DNA from: JAMXLO01 sp035569235
Lineage (GTDB): Bacteria > Pseudomonadota > Alphaproteobacteria > Acetobacterales > Acetobacteraceae
Direction of reading: 5' to 3'
DNA: 8,805 nt
Assembly (NCBI GenBank): GCA_035569235.1
Contig: DATMND010000059.1
Coordinates: 1 to 8,805 of the forward strand
The notes under the pieces were generated by a model. That model was not told the origin of the DNA and did not search any database. It saw only the letters and a program-made list of their open reading frames with translations. Positions 5,516 to 8,805 of the stretch are shown here, in pieces; the first letter of the stretch is position 1, and every line of letters begins with the position of its first letter. The position numbers and the translations under genes are program-made.

Positions 5516-7249
5516 CTATCGAGGCGGATTGTCAATGGCATCCCGCACTGCCGCGGCGAGTTCGGCAAGAGCGAACGGCTTGTGGATGGTTTTTGCCTGA
5601 CTTGAAAGCGTACCGCGATGGACAATTGCGTTGGTCGGAAAGGCTGTCGTGTAGAGCACAGCCAAGCCGGGACGCCGCTGCAGGGCTACCTCGACCAGTT
5701 CCGGGCCGTTCAGTCCCGGGAGCTGGATGTCAGTCAAGAGCAGTGCAATGGCCGGACGCGTATCGAGCGCCGCAAAAGCCGCCTGCGCATCTCGTGTTGC
5801 AACCACGCGATATCCCAGCGATTCGAGCGCGTCCATGGTGAAGGCCAGAACGTCAGCATCATCTTCGATCACGAGTACGGTTTCGCCGTTTCTGGCCTCC
5901 GGCGGACGGCGCGGCGCGACCTGCGTTTCTGCCTCGATCACCGGATCGGCCACGTATCGAGGCAGGTAAAGCTTCACCGTCGTGCCCGAACCGAGTTCGC
6001 TGTAGATCTTCACGTGCCCGTCGGACTGCTTGATGAATCCAAAGACCTGCGAAAGCCCAAGCCCAGACCCCTTGCCGACCTCCTTGGTGGTGAAGAATGG
6101 CTCGAAGGCGCGTGCCGCGTCCGCTTCTGACATCCCCGCGCCCACGTCGCTCACCGCGACCAGCACATACTGACCAGGCGATACATCTTCATTGGCGGCA
6201 GCATAGGCTTCGTCGAGGTAAGCATTCGCGGTCTCGATTGTGAGCTTCCCACCTCCCGGCATGGCGTCGCGTGCGTTGATTGCCAGGTTCAGCAATGCGC
6301 TTTCGAGCTGGTGGGGATCGATGATCGTCTGCCAGAGATCAGCGGCCAGCACCGTTTCAAGGCTGACATCTCCAATCGAATGCCGCAGCAGCACTGACAT
6401 GCCGGACACGATCTTGTTGGCATCGGTCGGCCTGGGATCAAGCTGCTGCCGCCTCGCGAACGCAATGAGGCGCCGCGTCAGCGTTGCGGCGCGCTGCGCC
6501 CCGCCCTGTGCATCCGCCATCTTCTGCTGCGCGCCAAGGAGATTGGACGCCTGAAGCGCAGCCTGAGCCAATTCGATGTTGCCCATGACGACGGCCAGCA
6601 GATTGTTGAAATCGTGAGCTACGCCGCCGGTCAGCTGGCCGATCGCCTCCATCTTCTGCGCTTGCCGCAACTGGTCCTCCGCGCGCCGCCTTTCGGATAT
6701 GTCCGTGTAAAGCGTTACGAATCCGCCGCCGGCCAGGCGATTTCGGCGATATTCCATGGTCATGCCGCCAGGACGCCGCCTTTCCGCCGTCCCAGCGCTT
6801 ATACCGGTTCGCAGCCGCTCCAGGCGTCGCCGGACTTCCTGTTCGACGTCAACCTGTCCGAATTCTCCGGCGATGGCCTGTGCGCGCAGGATGTGCTCCT
6901 GATCCAACCCAACCCGAAGAATGTCCGGCGGGACGCCAGCGAATTCGGGCATGTGTTCGTTCCATTCCACGAGACGCAGGTCCGAGTCGACAACTGACAG
7001 ACCATCCGGCAGGCTGGCTATGATGCTTTTCCACTGGGCTGCCTTGGCCCGGGCCGCTTCTTCAGCCGCGCCGATGGCCGTGTGTGCCTGTGTCAAGGAG
7101 ATCTCGTGTCGCCGTATGCGGCTCCGCATTCGAAGCAGGAGGCCCGCCATGACCAGTATGGTCGCGACAAGCAGGCTGTCGACGGCAAATTCCCAAAACG
7201 GAATGAGCACTGCCTCTTCGGGGAAATCCCGAACCCTGTTAAACGTCAA
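5516..7249 (-). CDS. Hybrid sensor histidine kinase: TM-PAS-HisKA-HATPase-receiver
   Basis: A 577-residue hybrid kinase. In order: one membrane helix (about 21-40) with a short outside part, a charged helical stretch (44-75), a PAS_7-like domain (about 76-190, SIIASLPDGLSVVDSDLRLVEWNEHMPEFAGV), the H-box IGQLTGGVAHDFNNLLAVV with phosphoacceptor His 212, the N-box NLAINARDAMPGGG (Asn 325), the G1 box SDVGAGM, AFEPFFTTKEVGKGSGLGLSQV, and a receiver (about 456-577). The receiver has the acidic pair Asp 463-464, phosphoacceptor Asp 507 in LLLTDIQLPGLNG, Thr 534-535 and Lys 557 in HKPF, so all phosphotransfer residues are present. There is no DNA-binding or Hpt domain. The start is uncertain: TTG at 7249 is the frame limit but has no Shine-Dalgarno, and GTG at 7210 has AGAGG only two bases away. 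The signal and the partner are unknown. Confidence 0.9.
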   Translation of the reverse strand: MTFNRVRDFPEEAVLIPFWEFAVDSLLVATILVMAGLLLRMRSRIRRHEISLTQAHTAIGAAEEAARAKAAQWKSIIASLPDGLSVVDSDLRLVEWNEHMPEFAGVPPDILRVGLDQEHILRAQAIAGEFGQVDVEQEVRRRLERLRTGISAGTAERRRPGGMTMEYRRNRLAGGGFVTLYTDISERRRAEDQLRQAQKMEAIGQLTGGVAHDFNNLLAVVMGNIELAQAALQASNLLGAQQKMADAQGGAQRAATLTRRLIAFARRQQLDPRPTDANKIVSGMSVLLRHSIGDVSLETVLAADLWQTIIDPHQLESALLNLAINARDAMPGGGKLTIETANAYLDEAYAAANEDVSPGQYVLVAVSDVGAGMSEADAARAFEPFFTTKEVGKGSGLGLSQVFGFIKQSDGHVKIYSELGSGTTVKLYLPRYVADPVIEAETQVAPRRPPEARNGETVLVIEDDADVLAFTMDALESLGYRVVATRDAQAAFAALDTRPAIALLLTDIQLPGLNGPELVEVALQRRPGLAVLYTTAFPTNAIVHRGTLSSQAKTIHKPFALAELAAAVRDAIDNPPR

Positions 7250-7530
7250 GCGTGGTCATTGGTGCCTGAGTACGGCCCTCAATCTCAACACAAGCAGTTG
7301 TTGGTCCATGTCGCAACACGGCCTGCATTGGTCCCTGCATCGCCGCACCGCTTTGATTCACGTCGTCGTTGGGTCCGCCGTCCTGACAACGGGTCAGACT
7401 CCATCACTACCTCTTGAAGTCCGCTCCGGAGCTGCGCGGAAAAGGCCTCCAAGCGGAGCAATAGTTGCATCTAGGTCGTCATGGCCGGCCAACGGGGCCT
7501 TCGCAGGGCCAGGCACCGGCCGGCCACGTG
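7250..7530. other. Intergenic region between MFS transporter and hybrid kinase
   Basis: These 281 bp carry the hairpin at 7482-7526 next to the transporter stop. The remainder should contain the promoter of the hybrid kinase, but no good -35/-10 pair is visible upstream of 7249. A 61-codon minus-strand frame (7285-7470) has no ribosome site and no recognisable product, so it is not called. Confidence 0.4.
7482..7526 (-). terminator. Nested GC-rich hairpin after the MFS stop, terminator-like
   Basis: TGGCCGGCC (7482-7490) pairs perfectly with GGCCGGCCA (7518-7526) and encloses an inner GGCC/GGCC stem (7496-7499 with 7507-7510). On the minus strand it begins four bases after the transporter stop codon. 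No T-run follows, so it is a possible 3'-end structure rather than a proven intrinsic terminator. Confidence 0.35.
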
Positions 7531-8805
7531 CTATTCGGCCGGCACGCTGACGGCGGGGCGGACCGGCACCCGGCGTGGGATATGCAGGGCGAATGCCGCG
7601 ATCAGCGCGGACACGGCGGTGAAGGCCGCCAGGCCATAGAGACCGCCCGAATAGCTGCCGGTGAAGTCCTTGATCCAGCCGACCAGCGCGGGACCGACCG
7701 CTCCACCGACATTGCCGATCGAGTTGATCCAGGCGATCCCCGCCGCCGCCGCCGTTCCGGTCAGCATCATCGACGGCATCGACCAGAACGGCCCTTTGGT
7801 TCCATAGAACCCCGCCGTCGCGATGCACATGCCCGCCAGCGCCCACCAGGTTCCCATCATCATGCCGGCCATCGCCAGACCGATCGACGAGACGGTGCAG
7901 GCCCAGAACAGGTTCCAGCGCCGCTCGCCCATCCGATCCGAGATCCAGCCCCAGGTGACCATGCTGATCGCGCCGCAGACGTAGGCAAGCATGGTCGCAT
8001 AGCCCGTGCCCATGTTCGTCGTGCCGAGCGATTTGATGATTTGCGGGATGAACAGCAGCAGTCCCAGGCTGGCGGTGACAATGCCAAGATAATTGAGCGA
8101 GAGCAGCAGGATCTTGGGATTCATCATCGCCTGCCAGATGCTGTATTTTCCTCCCGATTCCACCGCGCGCCGCTCCTGCGCCAGCGTGCCGACCAGCCAG
8201 TCTTTCTCCTCCGAGTTCAGCCAGCCGGCCTTTGCCGGATTGTCGGTCAGCGCAAACAGCACGAAAATGCCGATCAGAACAGTCGGTATCGCCTCGAGGA
8301 TGAAGATCCACTTCCACCCGGCGTAGCCGAGGAACCCATCCAAGCCGAGGATCGACGTCGAGACCGGCGCGCCAAGGGCCACCGAGACGGGCAAGGCGAG
8401 CGTGAAGCTGGAGATGATCCGGGCACGATGGTGGTCGGGGAACCAGTAGGTGAACAGCAGCACGATGCCCGGGAACAAGCCGGCCTCCGCGAGACCGAGC
8501 AGGAAGCGGACAGTCAGGAAGCTGTTCGGTCCGATGACGAAGGCAGTGGCAGCCGAGGCGATGCCCCAGGTGATCATGATGCGCGCGATCCAGATCCGCG
8601 CGCCGACCTTTTCGAGGATGACGTTGCTCGGCACCTCGAATAGGCAATAGCCGAGATAGAATGCCGTCGAACTCAGCCCGTATGCCCACTGCGACAGGCC
8701 GATGTCCTTGTTCATCGTGAGAGCGGCGAAGCTCACGTTGATGCGGTCAAGGTAGCAGAAGAAGTAAACCAGCATCGCAAGCGGCAAGAGTCGCAGATAG
8801 ACCTT
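7531..8805 (-). CDS. MFS transporter, anion:cation symporter (ACS) type, 5' end outside the window
   Basis: About 424 residues are visible and the frame stays open through the right edge (KVYLRL precedes the first possible internal start, a TTG at 8787). The true start therefore lies beyond 8805. Family marks are the first-helix motif LVYFFCYLDRINVSFAALTMNKDIGLS, FEVPSNVILEKVGARIWIARIM between helices 2 and 3, and RFLLGLAEAGLFPGIVLLFTYWFPDHHRAR. About twelve hydrophobic segments split by a central cytoplasmic loop (SEEKDWLVGTLAQERRAVESGGK) also fit. ACS members import organic anions such as tartrate, phthalate, glucarate, 4-hydroxyphenylacetate or pantothenate-like acids by proton symport; the substrate cannot be told from the sequence. 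No catabolic enzyme gene is adjacent inside the window. The stop is TAG at 7533-7531. Confidence 0.92.
   Translation of the reverse strand, partial: KVYLRLLPLAMLVYFFCYLDRINVSFAALTMNKDIGLSQWAYGLSSTAFYLGYCLFEVPSNVILEKVGARIWIARIMITWGIASAATAFVIGPNSFLTVRFLLGLAEAGLFPGIVLLFTYWFPDHHRARIISSFTLALPVSVALGAPVSTSILGLDGFLGYAGWKWIFILEAIPTVLIGIFVLFALTDNPAKAGWLNSEEKDWLVGTLAQERRAVESGGKYSIWQAMMNPKILLLSLNYLGIVTASLGLLLFIPQIIKSLGTTNMGTGYATMLAYVCGAISMVTWGWISDRMGERRWNLFWACTVSSIGLAMAGMMMGTWWALAGMCIATAGFYGTKGPFWSMPSMMLTGTAAAAGIAWINSIGNVGGAVGPALVGWIKDFTGSYSGGLYGLAAFTAVSALIAAFALHIPRRVPVRPAVSVPAE

Noticed and set aside
4255..5986. The same 14-15 bases (CTTCACCGTCGTGCC) near 4258 and 5971, looking like a dispersed repeat.
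   Set aside because: Both encode the SGTTVKL end of the kinase ATPase domain, so this is a shared protein motif, not a DNA repeat.
7285..7470. A 61-codon minus-strand frame in the gap between transporter and hybrid kinase.
   Set aside because: No Shine-Dalgarno, a third-position composition unlike the neighbouring genes, and no recognisable product.

Overview
The window reads as chromosome of a GC-rich alphaproteobacterium. The best guess is Rhodospirillales, possibly Acetobacteraceae. This rests on the divergent ubiE/mutM pair with coaBC behind ubiE and an enoyl-CoA hydratase behind mutM, and on protein resemblance judged by eye; the family assignment is inference. No phage, insertion sequence, CRISPR array, tRNA or rRNA is visible.

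Left part (1-3316), housekeeping. On the minus strand lie coaBC (coenzyme A synthesis, cut by the left edge) and ubiE (quinone C-methylation). They are separated by about 160-180 bp holding an inverted pair of REP-like palindromes and a tight hairpin just after the ubiE stop. ubiE and mutM (oxidised-base repair) diverge from a gap of about 29 bp that contains a palindromic CTATAG, a possible shared -10. mutM is followed at 35 bp by a crotonase-family enoyl-CoA hydratase. Its stop codon overlaps the Shine-Dalgarno of a TTG-started EAL-domain gene. MutM lacks the last cysteine of its zinc finger.

Middle part (3324-7249), signalling. A stand-alone EAL protein (cyclic-di-GMP phosphodiesterase family, with a degenerate loop 6) points toward a membrane histidine kinase of the HisKA_2 type with a KdpD-like DUF4118 membrane region. 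Upstream of that kinase, on the same minus strand, is a membrane-anchored PAS hybrid histidine kinase with a C-terminal receiver. No response regulator with an output domain, and no Hpt protein, is present. How these proteins connect is not shown by the sequence.

Right part (7531-8805). An MFS transporter of the anion:cation symporter type lies on the minus strand with its start beyond the right edge. The 281 bp between it and the hybrid kinase hold a hairpin near the transporter stop and no convincing gene.

I do not see a clearly new biological system. The points most worth checking are the REP-like hairpin at the start of coaBC, the apparent absence of ubiB between ubiE and coaBC, the altered MutM zinc finger, and the signalling block that follows the hydratase where rpsT-dnaA often lies in relatives.
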